Below are positions 48,304 to 57,029 of a stretch of 64,000 bases of DNA, piece after piece. The notes under the pieces are model-generated. The model was not told the origin of the DNA. It made no database searches and saw only the letters and a program-made list of their open reading frames with translations. How positions within the stretch are numbered: position 1 is the stretch's first letter; every line of letters starts with the position of its first letter. Where the stretch lies: NCBI GenBank assembly GCA_902592375.1, contig CACJEG010000004.1, positions 1 to 64,000 of the forward strand. The letters are read 5' to 3'. The translations under genes were made by a program, and so were the position numbers. This DNA comes from an uncultured Pelagibacteraceae bacterium. GTDB taxonomy: Bacteria > Pseudomonadota > Alphaproteobacteria > Pelagibacterales > Pelagibacteraceae.

Positions 48304-49299
48304 TTGAGTGGAATAACTAAAAAAAATATCGATCAGTCTTTAAAATTTGTTTATTCAGATAACAATTCTTTAAGTGTTATATTTCATGACAATAACTTGT
48401 TGATGGGTGTTGTTGGGGAATTTAATAAAAATTTACAAGAATTAGAAAAAATTGCAAATTGCAGCTTATATTCAAGGGGAAATTCAATTTTAATTAAATC
48501 AACACCTGAAAAGAATGAAAAAATTAAAAACGCTATTCAATTTTTAGCTAATCAGTTTATTAATAATGGAAGTATAGAGAATAAAGATATACTTTCATCA
48601 GTTGACAACTTTATGATTAATGAAAAAGTAAAAAATAATAATGTTACAGACATCATTAAAACTCCCAAGAAATCTATAATTCCTAGATCTGAAAAACAAA
48701 AAAGCTATGTGAGAGCTTTGAGGGAGAGTGATATAGTAATTTCAGCTGGACCAGCAGGAACAGGAAAAACTTTTTTGGCAGTAGCCGTAGGCTTAACTAT
48801 GCTTTTAGAAAAAAAGATTGATAGAATTATTCTTTCAAGACCAGCTGTAGAAGCGGGTGAGCGTTTGGGATTTTTGCCAGGTGATATGAAGGAAAAAGTA
48901 GATCCTTATCTTAGACCTTTATATGACTCTTTATATGATCTCTTCGACTTTGAAAAAATACAGCGAATGATTGAGATTGGAGATATAGAGATTGCGCCTT
49001 TAGCTTTTATGAGAGGTAGAACTCTTAAAAATTCCTTTGCAATTTTAGACGAAGCACAAAATGCTACAGATACTCAGATTAAAATGTTTCTAACACGTAT
49101 TGGAGAAAATTCAAAAATAGTTGTTAATGGAGATCCTTCTCAAATTGATTTACCAAATAAAAGCATGTCAGGATTAGTCCGATCAAAAGAGTTGCTCGGG
49201 CATTTAAAGGAAATATCCATAGTTGATTTTGATCATTCAGATGTAGTTAGACATCCACTTGTTTCTAAAATAGTTAAAGCATACTCAAATAATGATTAG
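48304..49299 (+). CDS. PhoH-like ATPase (YbeZ)
   Basis: A 331-aa PhoH-family protein from a TTG start at 48304. The N-terminal KH-like region is followed by the ATPase core with Walker A SAGPAGTGKTFLAVA, RPAVEAGERLGFLPGD, and Walker B FAILDEAQNAT. It is linked to ybeY (8-bp overlap), the usual partnership in ribosome and RNA metabolism. Confidence 0.95.
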   Translation: MSGITKKNIDQSLKFVYSDNNSLSVIFHDNNLLMGVVGEFNKNLQELEKIANCSLYSRGNSILIKSTPEKNEKIKNAIQFLANQFINNGSIENKDILSSVDNFMINEKVKNNNVTDIIKTPKKSIIPRSEKQKSYVRALRESDIVISAGPAGTGKTFLAVAVGLTMLLEKKIDRIILSRPAVEAGERLGFLPGDMKEKVDPYLRPLYDSLYDLFDFEKIQRMIEIGDIEIAPLAFMRGRTLKNSFAILDEAQNATDTQIKMFLTRIGENSKIVVNGDPSQIDLPNKSMSGLVRSKELLGHLKEISIVDFDHSDVVRHPLVSKIVKAYSNND

Positions 49300-49753
49300 T
49301 ATTAATGTCTTCTCTGAGGAGAAGGCTTGGTCAAAAAAGCTTAAAAATAAGGATATTTTTTTTAAAAAAATATGTAAAGCTTTTCCAAAAAAATATAAAT
49401 TTTTAAATAAAAAAGTAACCTTCACACTATTACTTTCAAATAATAAGAATATTAAAAAATTAAACAAGGTTTTTAGAAAAAAAAATAAATCTACAGATAT
49501 TTTATCTTTTCCATTAGATAAAAAAATAAAAATTAAAAAAAATACTTATTTGGGAGACATTATTATCAGCTATAATTATTTAGATAAACCAAAATCACAA
49601 GATTTAAAATCTTTTAAAGAAAAAGTTGCTAAAATATTAATACATGGTTTTCTTCATCTTTTAGGTTTTGATCATAAAAAAAATAAAGATTATTTCAAAA
49701 TGTTAAAAGAGGAAAATCTATTATTTAAATCTGTACAATCAAAAATAAATTAA
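49292..49753 (+). CDS. ybeY: Endoribonuclease YbeY
   Basis: YbeY is a metal-dependent RNase acting in 16S rRNA maturation and quality control. The 153-aa protein has the signature HGFLHLLGFDH with three metal-binding His (H-x3-H-x5-H), preceded by STDILSFP and LGDIIISYN. It overlaps phoH and precedes lnt by one base. Confidence 0.95.
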   Translation: MISINVFSEEKAWSKKLKNKDIFFKKICKAFPKKYKFLNKKVTFTLLLSNNKNIKKLNKVFRKKNKSTDILSFPLDKKIKIKKNTYLGDIIISYNYLDKPKSQDLKSFKEKVAKILIHGFLHLLGFDHKKNKDYFKMLKEENLLFKSVQSKIN

Positions 49754-49754
49754 A

Positions 49755-51299
49755 TTGAAAAATAAATTTTATATTGAATTAATTTATTTAATTTTATTAG
49801 GGGTGCTTACCTCCTTAAGTTTACCCCCATTTAATTATGTTGTAATAAATTTTTTAACTTTTAGTTTATTCTATATATTTTTAATAAAAAAAATTGAGTT
49901 TTATAAAAATAAAAAAATATTTTTCCTTTATGGTTGGTTTTTTGGGTTTGGTTATTTTGTAAGTAATTTATATTGGATTTCAATATCATTAACGTTTGAT
50001 CAAAGTTTTAAGTTTTTAATACCATTTACAATAATATTAATACCTGGTTTATTAGCCTTGTTTTATGCTTTAGTTTCTTATTTATTTGCAGTTTTAAAAC
50101 CAAATAAAAGTTTGAGCTCATTTTTTCTTTTTTCTTTAATATTTGGAATAGTAGAGTTTTTACGAGGATCAATACTAACCGGTTTTCCTTGGAATTTAAT
50201 TGCTTATAGTTTCTCTAATCAAATCGAAATTTTAAACATTTCATCAGTCATAGGTACATACAGCTTTAATCTTTTCTGTATTTCATTATTTACAAGCCCA
50301 TCAATATTTATTTTAAGAGAAAATAAAAAAGATATTAGCGTATGTGTTGCGTTTCTTATTGCAACGTTATCATTTTATGTACTTGGTTCACAAAATTTAG
50401 AAAAATTTAACAATCAAGAAGTAAAAAATCTTGACTATAAGATAAGAATTTTAAGTTCAAATATAAGTATAGATAGATTTTATAACAATGTTGATCCTAT
50501 AACTGCACTAGAAGAACTAATTGAAATTAGCTCTCCCAAAAAAAGTGAAAAAATAATTTTTATTTGGCCAGAGGGTATAATTCCAGGTATTTCACAAGAC
50601 CAATTAAAAGAATACAAGTGGTTATTTGAAAATAAATTTAACGAAAATCATTTGTTAGCAATTGGTATCAATAGCAAAGAGGAAGAGAATAAAACTATTA
50701 AACATTTTAATTCATTATCTATTTTTGATCACAATCTAAATATAATAAATTCATATAAAAAAATAAACCTTGTTCCTTTTGGTGAATTTTTACCTTTTGA
50801 AAAATTACTAAAAGGTATTGGCCTAAAAACAATTACTAATGACTACCAATCATATTCGAAAGGTAAAGAAAGAAACATAATTAATCTGAATTATAATAAT
50901 TTATCAGTGAAAATATTGCCTCTCATTTGTTATGAGATAATTTATTCTGGAAAAATTTTTACAAACAGTAACTTTGATTATATTGTAAATATTTCCGAAG
51001 ATGGCTGGTTTGGTAAATCAATTGGTCCTGAGCAACATTTTACTCATAGTATTTTTAGAGCTATAGAGAGTGGAAAATATGTTTTAAGGTCTGCAAATAA
51101 TGGGACAACAGCAATTATTAACCCAATGGGAGTTATTGAGCAAAAAGTCGATATTAATAAATCTGGTTATATAGATTTAAGTGAATCAAGAGAAATTCAG
51201 ATGAGCCTGTTTGCAAAATTTGGAAATAAAATTTTTGGACTTGTAATTTTGTTGTATATTTTTTTAATATTTTCATTTAAGAAACGTAAAAATGAGTAA
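49755..51299 (+). CDS. lnt: Apolipoprotein N-acyltransferase Lnt
   Basis: Lnt adds the third acyl chain to the N-terminal Cys of lipoproteins in the inner membrane. From a TTG start it codes for 514 aa: about six to eight N-terminal hydrophobic segments, then a nitrilase domain with catalytic Glu in [10 protein letters not shown], Lys in [17 protein letters not shown] and Cys in [10 protein letters not shown]-terminal helix follows. Several lipobox proteins in this window are its likely clients. Overlaps metK by 8 bp. Confidence 0.95.
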   Translation: MKNKFYIELIYLILLGVLTSLSLPPFNYVVINFLTFSLFYIFLIKKIEFYKNKKIFFLYGWFFGFGYFVSNLYWISISLTFDQSFKFLIPFTIILIPGLLALFYALVSYLFAVLKPNKSLSSFFLFSLIFGIVEFLRGSILTGFPWNLIAYSFSNQIEILNISSVIGTYSFNLFCISLFTSPSIFILRENKKDISVCVAFLIATLSFYVLGSQNLEKFNNQEVKNLDYKIRILSSNISIDRFYNNVDPITALEELIEISSPKKSEKIIFIWPEGIIPGISQDQLKEYKWLFENKFNENHLLAIGINSKEEENKTIKHFNSLSIFDHNLNIINSYKKINLVPFGEFLPFEKLLKGIGLKTITNDYQSYSKGKERNIINLNYNNLSVKILPLICYEIIYSGKIFTNSNFDYIVNISEDGWFGKSIGPEQHFTHSIFRAIESGKYVLRSANNGTTAIINPMGVIEQKVDINKSGYIDLSESREIQMSLFAKFGNKIFGLVILLYIFLIFSFKKRKNE

Positions 51300-52460
51300 T
51301 TTAAAAAATTATCTTTTCACGAGTGAGTCTGTCTCCGAGGGACACCCAGATAAAGTGTCTGATAGGATTTCAGATATGGTTGTTGATAGTTTTATTTCTG
51401 GAGATCCATATTCTAGAGTTGCTTGCGAAACACTTACTACGACAAATAAAGTTGTTCTAGCTGGCGAGGTGAGAGGACCAGAAATTAAAAAAGATGAATT
51501 AATTGAAAAAGTAAGAAATTGCATAAAAGATATTGGTTATGACCAAGAAGGATTTACTTGGAAAGAAGCTACAAAAATTGAAAGTCACTTACATTCCCAA
51601 TCAGCTGATATTGCTATGGGCGTAGATTCCTCTGGCAACAAAGATGAAGGAGCTGGAGATCAAGGTATTATGTTTGGATACGCTTGTAATGAAACGGATG
51701 TTTTAATGCCAGCACCAATTCATTATTCTCATAAAATCTTAAGACTAATGGCTGAAGATAGAAAATCTGGAAAATTAAAAAATATTGAACCAGATTCAAA
51801 AAGCCAGGTAACATTCGAGTATGTTGATGGAAAACCATCAAAGTAAAATCTGTAGTTATATCTTCACAGCATTCACCAGATGTTAATCAATCGCAAGTCA
51901 GAGATTTACTTAGACCTTATATGTTAAAATCCATTCCTGAGAATTTTCTTGATGGTTTTAATGAGGACGAGTTTTATGTAAATCCGACAGGAAATTTTGT
52001 AATTGGTGGGCCAGATGGAGATTGTGGTTTGACAGGTAGAAAAATTATTGTTGATACTTATGGTGGAGCAGCACCGCATGGTGGTGGAGCTTTCTCTGGA
52101 AAAGATCCAACTAAAGTTGATAGATCAGCAGCTTATGCGGCAAGGTACATTGCTAAAAATGTTGTTGGTTCTAAAATTGCTGAAAAATGTTTAATTCAAT
52201 TAGCTTATGCAATTGGTGTATCAAAACCATTATCTATTTATGTCGATTTATTTGATAACGACATAGATAAAAATAAATTTGTTGTCGAAAAGATTAAAGA
52301 AAATTTTGATTTAAGTCCTAGAGGCATCAGAGAAATGTTAAATTTAAATAAACCAATATATGAAAAAACAGCTGCCTATGGTCATTTTGGTAGGACACCT
52401 GAAGAAAATGGTTCATTTTCATGGGAAAAAAAGGATAAAACTGAGGTTTTTTCAAAATAG
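51292..52460 (+). pseudogene. metK: S-adenosylmethionine synthetase MetK, full length but with a one-base frameshift (probable sequencing error)
   Basis: MetK makes SAM from methionine and ATP. The first 184 codons (51292-51846) carry [16 protein letters not shown] and [13 protein letters not shown]; the remainder, in another frame to 52460, carries [22 protein letters not shown] and [16 protein letters not shown]. The switch lies at AAA 51840-51842: adding one A restores [18 protein letters not shown] and a 389-aa protein of normal length. Because the gene is normally indispensable and both halves are perfectly conserved, an indel error is likeliest; this is the second such case in the window. 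Confidence 0.93.
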
Positions 52461-52466
52461 TTTCTG

Positions 52467-52494
52467 TTGAATTAAAAAAAAACTTTACTATATT
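52467..52494 (+). promoter_or_regulatory. Putative sigma-70 promoter upstream of nusA
   Basis: TTGAAT (52467-52472), a 16-bp spacer and TATATT (52489-52494) form a reasonable housekeeping promoter immediately after metK. Transcription would start near 52501, ahead of the hairpin at 52521, placing that hairpin in the nusA leader. Confidence 0.45.
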
Positions 52495-52520
52495 GCATTA
52501 ACATTATTGAAATTTACAAA

Positions 52521-52544
52521 ATGGGCTTTAGCCCATTTTTTTTT
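52521..52544 (+). terminator. Intrinsic terminator/attenuator between metK and nusA
   Basis: ATGGGC (52521-52526), loop TTTA, GCCCAT (52531-52536), then a T-run to 52544. It ends 15 bp before the nusA ATG at 52560, with GGAG at 52545-52548 directly after it. It can serve as the metK terminator, or as an attenuator of nusA-infB-rbfA-rpsO-pnp if the promoter at 52467 is used. Confidence 0.85.
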
Positions 52545-52559
52545 GGAGCAAACAAAATT

Positions 52560-54113
52560 ATGTTGAATAAAAGAGCTGATAAACTTGAATTATTAAGAAT
52601 TGCTGAAGCCGTAGCTTTAGAAAAATCAATTGATAAAGAACTAATTATAAGTTCTATGGAAACGGGTATTGCTAAAGCTGCAAAATCAAAATTTGGACAG
52701 GAAAATGAAATTAAAGTTTCTATAAATAGAGACAATGGAGATATTGAGCTTTTTAGAAAATTGATAATCGCTGAAAATCCTGAAAATGCAAATACGGAGA
52801 TAAAGTTGGAGGATGCAATTAATTTAAATGAATTAAACAAAGACAAGTCTATTGGTGATGAGGTATTACAACCACTTCCTTCATTTGATTTTGGAAGAAT
52901 AGCTGCACAAACTGCAAAGCAAGTGATTAGTTTTAATGTAAGAGAAGCAGAAAGAGAAAGGCAATTTAATGATTTTATTGATAAAAAAGATTCAATTTTA
53001 AGTGGTATTATTAAAAGATTAGAATTTGGAAATGTAATTGTTGATTTAGGAAGAACTGAAGCAATAATTCAAAAAAATGAATTAATACCTCGTGAAAATA
53101 TTAAGGCAGGTGATCGTATAAAAGCTTATTGTTATGATGTAAGAAGAGAACCTAGAGGGCAACAAATATTTCTATCCAGAGCTCATCCTAAATTTATGGA
53201 AAGGCTTTTTGTTCAAGAGGTACCCGAAATTTATGATGGTTTAATTGAAATTAAATCTTCTTCAAGAGATCCTGGAAGTAGAGCTAAAATATGTGTAAAG
53301 GCAGTTGACACATCTCTAGATCCAGTGGGTGCTTGTGTAGGCATGAGAGGTTCAAGAGTTCAAGCTGTTGTAAATGAACTTCAGGGAGAGAAAATTGATA
53401 TAGTTAATTGGTCAGAAGATCCTGCTATTTTAGTTTCAAATGCATTATCCCCTGCTGAAGTACAAAGAGTTAACGTTGATAGTGAAAGAAAAAAACTTGA
53501 TGTAATTTTAACTGAAGAAAATTTAAGTAAAGCAATTGGAAGAAGAGGTCAAAACGTCAGACTTGCAACAAAACTCTTAAATTATGAAATTAATATAATG
53601 ACAGACGCAGAAGACTCTGAACGAAGACAATTAGAATTTAAAGAAAAAACAGAGAATTTTGTAAAAAATCTAGAGTTAGATGAAACATTGGGCCAGTTGC
53701 TAGTTGCCGAAGGTTTTTCAACTATTGATGACATCAAAGATAGTTCAGCTGAAAATTTAAAGAAGATTGAAGGTATAGAGGAAGATACTGCTAAAGCATT
53801 GATAGAAAGAGCTAAAGAGTTTCATGAAAAGGATCAAGAGGATATTTCTCAGAGAATTAAAGAATTAGGTCTGGAAGACGCCTTGATTAATTTAAAGGGA
53901 TTAACACCAGGAATGTTAGTCACGCTTGGTGAACAAAAAATTTTAAGTTTAGAAGATTTTGCAGACTTAGCATCTGATGAATTAACTGGTGGTTATGACG
54001 TGGTTAAAGGTGAAAGAGTTAAAATCCAAGGTTATCTGGAGGATTTTGCTTTATCTAAAGAGGAAGCGGATGAACTAATTATGTCTGCCAGAAACATTGT
54101 TTATAAAGATTGA
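52560..54113 (+). CDS. nusA: Transcription termination/antitermination factor NusA
   Basis: NusA binds RNA polymerase and modulates pausing and termination. The start at 52560 (MLNKRADKLELLRIAEAVA) gives 517 aa; an ATG at 52521 lies in the terminator hairpin and is rejected. Domains in order: N-terminal RNAP-binding, S1 (ILSGIIKRLEFGNVIVDLGR), two KH domains (GACVGMRGSRVQAVVNEL; KAIGRRGQNVRLA), and C-terminal helix-hairpin-helix acidic repeats. rimP, the usual upstream neighbour, is absent. Confidence 0.97.
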   Translation: MLNKRADKLELLRIAEAVALEKSIDKELIISSMETGIAKAAKSKFGQENEIKVSINRDNGDIELFRKLIIAENPENANTEIKLEDAINLNELNKDKSIGDEVLQPLPSFDFGRIAAQTAKQVISFNVREAERERQFNDFIDKKDSILSGIIKRLEFGNVIVDLGRTEAIIQKNELIPRENIKAGDRIKAYCYDVRREPRGQQIFLSRAHPKFMERLFVQEVPEIYDGLIEIKSSSRDPGSRAKICVKAVDTSLDPVGACVGMRGSRVQAVVNELQGEKIDIVNWSEDPAILVSNALSPAEVQRVNVDSERKKLDVILTEENLSKAIGRRGQNVRLATKLLNYEINIMTDAEDSERRQLEFKEKTENFVKNLELDETLGQLLVAEGFSTIDDIKDSSAENLKKIEGIEEDTAKALIERAKEFHEKDQEDISQRIKELGLEDALINLKGLTPGMLVTLGEQKILSLEDFADLASDELTGGYDVVKGERVKIQGYLEDFALSKEEADELIMSARNIVYKD

Positions 54114-54123
54114 GTGATGAGGT

Positions 54124-56343
54124 ATGGAGAAAAAAACAAAATTAACAATTTCAGGCTCAGCCAAAAAATCAATCAAGAATATTGAGATTGCTAAATCTCA
54201 AGGAAAAAATTCTGTAGTAATTGAAAAACAAACTGGAAAATTCTCGAGTAGAGTTGGATCATTTAAATCTAGCACAAATAAGTCGAAAACAAGCTCAACG
54301 TTCAATAGAGGAGCTCCATTAAAACCTTCATTTAATCCTAAATCACCTTCTGTAACAAATGATTTTGAAAAGAGAAAACTAGCAGAGCAAAGAGCTACTA
54401 AACGACTTAAAGGAGATAGTGAAAACAAAGATAGAAAAACTCTAAAAACAGGAACAAAGAAGAGAGAATTAAAGTTAACTGTATCGAGAGCACTAAGTGA
54501 TGAGATTGATGCAAAACAAAGAAGTTTAGCATCAGTTAAGAGAGCAAGACAAAAAGAAATTAAAAATGCCACAAAAGATGATTCTCAAGAAAATTTAAAA
54601 CCAATTAAAAGAGAAGTTAACATTCCTGAAGCAATCACAGTTAGAGAATTGGCAAATAGGATGGCTGAACAATCAAGTAATGTAATTAAGCATTTATTTG
54701 GTATGGGAGTTACTGTGACTATCAATCAAACCTTAGCTGCAGATACTGCTGAATATTTAGTTAAAGAATTTGGTCACAATCCAATAAGAGAAGAAAAAGC
54801 AGAAGAAATAATTCAAAAAATAAAAGCCTCAAGAACCGAAAATTTAAAAAATCGACCACCAATAGTTACAGTCATGGGACATGTTGATCATGGTAAGACC
54901 TCAGTTCTAGATGTGCTAAGAAGTGCAAATGTAGTTTCAGGAGAATTTGGAGGAATAACTCAGCATATTGGAGCCTATCAAATTGAAAGCCAAGATAATA
55001 AATTAACATTTATCGATACTCCGGGTCATGCTGCATTTACAGAGATGAGAGCAAGAGGATCAAAATTAACTGACGTGGTTGTATTAGTGGTTGCTGCAGA
55101 TGATGGAGTTAAGCCTCAAACCGTTGAGTCTATTAAACATGCTAAAGCTGCAAATGTTCCAATAGTTGTAGCAATAAATAAATGTGATTTACCAGAGGCG
55201 GATCCTCAGAAAATAAAAAATCAATTATTAGAACACGAATTAATCGCTGAAGATTTATCTGGTGATACTTTAATGGTTGAAATTTCAACTAAAACAAAAC
55301 AAAACTTAGATAAATTAGTAGAGTCTATAATACTTCAAGCAGAGATTTTAGATCTTAAAACAGATTATGTATCTAAAGCTACAGGTATAGTTTTAGAGTC
55401 CAAAATTGATGTTGGAAGGGGTCCAGTTGCAAATATAATTGTAACAACTGGAACTCTTAAGAGAGGTGATTTTTTTGTAAGCGGTTTAAAATGGGGAAAA
55501 GTTAGAGCAATTATTAATGATAAAGGTCAAAATATTAATGAAGCTTTACCTTCAACACCTGTTGAAATTTTAGGAATAAATGGTGCAGCAAAAGCTGGTG
55601 ATGATTTTATTGTATTAGATACAGAAAAAGAGGCCAAGACATTGAGTGAAAGCAGAGCTCAAGAAAGTAAAGATGGAAAAAATCCACTAACTTTTGCAAC
55701 TCAAGATTCTGCTTTTTCAGACAAATCTACAGAAGAATTAAATTTAATAATTAAATCTGATGTACATGGATCATCAGAAGCAATTAAAAATGCAATTAGT
55801 CAAATTAAGCATGACGAAGTCAAACCTAAAATAATTTTAGCAGATATTGGAATGGTAACAGAAACAGATGTTACATTAGCAAAAGCATCGAACGCAGTAT
55901 TAATAGCATTTAATGTTAAACCAAGCAAAGAAGCAAAAAAACTTGCTGAAAATGAGAAAATAAAAATATCCTCATATAACATCATTTATGAAGTGTTAGA
56001 TTATATTAAACAAAGAATGTCAGGATTATTGGCACCCGATGTCCAAGAAACAATTACTGGTACAGCACAAATCTTGGAAATATTTAAAGTCTCAGGTGCT
56101 GGAAAAGTTGCAGGTTTAAAAGTAACTGAAGGAGAAATTAATAGTACATCAGATGTTAGAATTATTAGGGACGGTGCTATTATTTATACTGGAAAAGTTT
56201 CATCAATATTTAGAGAAAAAAATCAGGTAAAACAGGTAAGTGGTGGTCAAGAATGTGGAATTACGGTCAAAGATTATATGGATTTCCAAAAAAATGACAC
56301 AATAGAGGCTTTTAGTGTTACATCTACAGAGAGGTCAATTTAA
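54124..56343 (+). CDS. infB: Translation initiation factor IF-2
   Basis: IF-2 brings initiator tRNA to the ribosome. The 739-aa protein has a basic, low-complexity N-terminal region of about 160 residues, then IF2_N (IPEAITVRELANRMAEQ), and the G domain with VMGHVDHGKTSVLDVLR, DTPGHAAFTEMRARG and NKCDLP, followed by domains II-IV. It is shorter at the N-terminus than many homologues. It shares one base with rbfA; ylxR is not present between nusA and infB. Confidence 0.97.
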   Translation: MEKKTKLTISGSAKKSIKNIEIAKSQGKNSVVIEKQTGKFSSRVGSFKSSTNKSKTSSTFNRGAPLKPSFNPKSPSVTNDFEKRKLAEQRATKRLKGDSENKDRKTLKTGTKKRELKLTVSRALSDEIDAKQRSLASVKRARQKEIKNATKDDSQENLKPIKREVNIPEAITVRELANRMAEQSSNVIKHLFGMGVTVTINQTLAADTAEYLVKEFGHNPIREEKAEEIIQKIKASRTENLKNRPPIVTVMGHVDHGKTSVLDVLRSANVVSGEFGGITQHIGAYQIESQDNKLTFIDTPGHAAFTEMRARGSKLTDVVVLVVAADDGVKPQTVESIKHAKAANVPIVVAINKCDLPEADPQKIKNQLLEHELIAEDLSGDTLMVEISTKTKQNLDKLVESIILQAEILDLKTDYVSKATGIVLESKIDVGRGPVANIIVTTGTLKRGDFFVSGLKWGKVRAIINDKGQNINEALPSTPVEILGINGAAKAGDDFIVLDTEKEAKTLSESRAQESKDGKNPLTFATQDSAFSDKSTEELNLIIKSDVHGSSEAIKNAISQIKHDEVKPKIILADIGMVTETDVTLAKASNAVLIAFNVKPSKEAKKLAENEKIKISSYNIIYEVLDYIKQRMSGLLAPDVQETITGTAQILEIFKVSGAGKVAGLKVTEGEINSTSDVRIIRDGAIIYTGKVSSIFREKNQVKQVSGGQECGITVKDYMDFQKNDTIEAFSVTSTERSI

Positions 56344-56711
56344 TGGCAGATAGAATAGGAAAACCAGTATCTCAAAGACAGCTTAGAGTAGGAGAAATGA
56401 TTAAACAGTCTTTAAGCATGATTTTTATAAGAAATGAGGCTAAGGTGCCGAATTTAGAAACGAACACAATAACTGTTACTGAGGTTAGAATGAGTCCAGA
56501 TTTAAAAATTGCTAAAGCATATGTTCTTCCATTAGGAGGAAAAGATGCGGACGAAACAATTAATGTTTTAAAGGAATACTCATATTTAATTAGAAAAATT
56601 TTATCACAAAAAGTGGTCATGAAATTTTTACCAAAATTACTTTTTAGAAAAGACGAGTCTTTTGAGTATGCGGAAAAAATAGAAAACTTAATTAAACAAA
56701 CAAATAAATAG
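56343..56711 (+). CDS. rbfA: Ribosome-binding factor A
   Basis: RbfA is a 30S maturation factor. The 122-aa KH-fold protein has RQLRVGEMIKQSL, TVTEVRMSPDLKIAKAYV and the C-terminal LPKLLFRKDES block. Its ATG overlaps the infB stop by one base. The next gene is rpsO, 12 bp away; truB, which usually stands between them, is missing here. Confidence 0.95.
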   Translation: MADRIGKPVSQRQLRVGEMIKQSLSMIFIRNEAKVPNLETNTITVTEVRMSPDLKIAKAYVLPLGGKDADETINVLKEYSYLIRKILSQKVVMKFLPKLLFRKDESFEYAEKIENLIKQTNK

Positions 56712-56723
56712 GAAAAAAGAGGC

Positions 56724-56972
56724 ATGAATAAAAAGGCGCAAGAATTAGCAATGCACGATAAAGATACTGGATCTTCTGAGATACAGATCGCTTTGCTAAC
56801 AGAGAAAATTGAAACTCTCTCTAAACATATTAAGCAATTCAAGAAAGATAAGCATTCATCTGTTGGATTGTTGAGAGCGGTAAATAGAAGAAAGAAATTG
56901 TTAGAATACCTAAAGAAAAATAAAATGGATTCTTACAAAAATGTACTGTCGAAATTGAATTTAAGAAAATAG
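56724..56972 (+). CDS. rpsO: 30S ribosomal protein S15
   Basis: uS15 binds 16S rRNA helices 20-22. The 82-aa protein (usual 88-89) shows DKDTGSSEIQIALLTEKIETLSKHI, KDKHSSVGLLRAVNRRKKLLEYLKK, the complete core; the N-terminus is slightly shorter. It lies between rbfA and pnp as in many proteobacteria. Confidence 0.97.
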   Translation: MNKKAQELAMHDKDTGSSEIQIALLTEKIETLSKHIKQFKKDKHSSVGLLRAVNRRKKLLEYLKKNKMDSYKNVLSKLNLRK

Positions 56973-57029
56973 AAATCAAGATAGATAGAACGGAATGGAA
57001 CGAAACGAACGAAACGAAATGGAAATGAA
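56973..57029 (+). repeat. Purine-rich degenerate repeat in the pnp leader
   Basis: The 57-bp rpsO-pnp gap is almost free of T and C in its latter part and is built of imperfect repeats of GAA, GGAA and CGAA units (for example GAACG, GAATGG, CGAAACGAA, CGAAACGAAATGG). It has little capacity to fold on itself, unlike the RNase III-processed hairpin in front of enteric pnp. It could be a binding or entry site for polynucleotide phosphorylase itself or simply a translation enhancer. Confidence 0.6.

Noticed and set aside
52521-52559. NusA start at ATG 52521
   Set aside because: That ATG is the left arm of a terminator hairpin; the 13 extra residues are not NusA-like and a ribosome-binding GGAG precedes the ATG at 52560.
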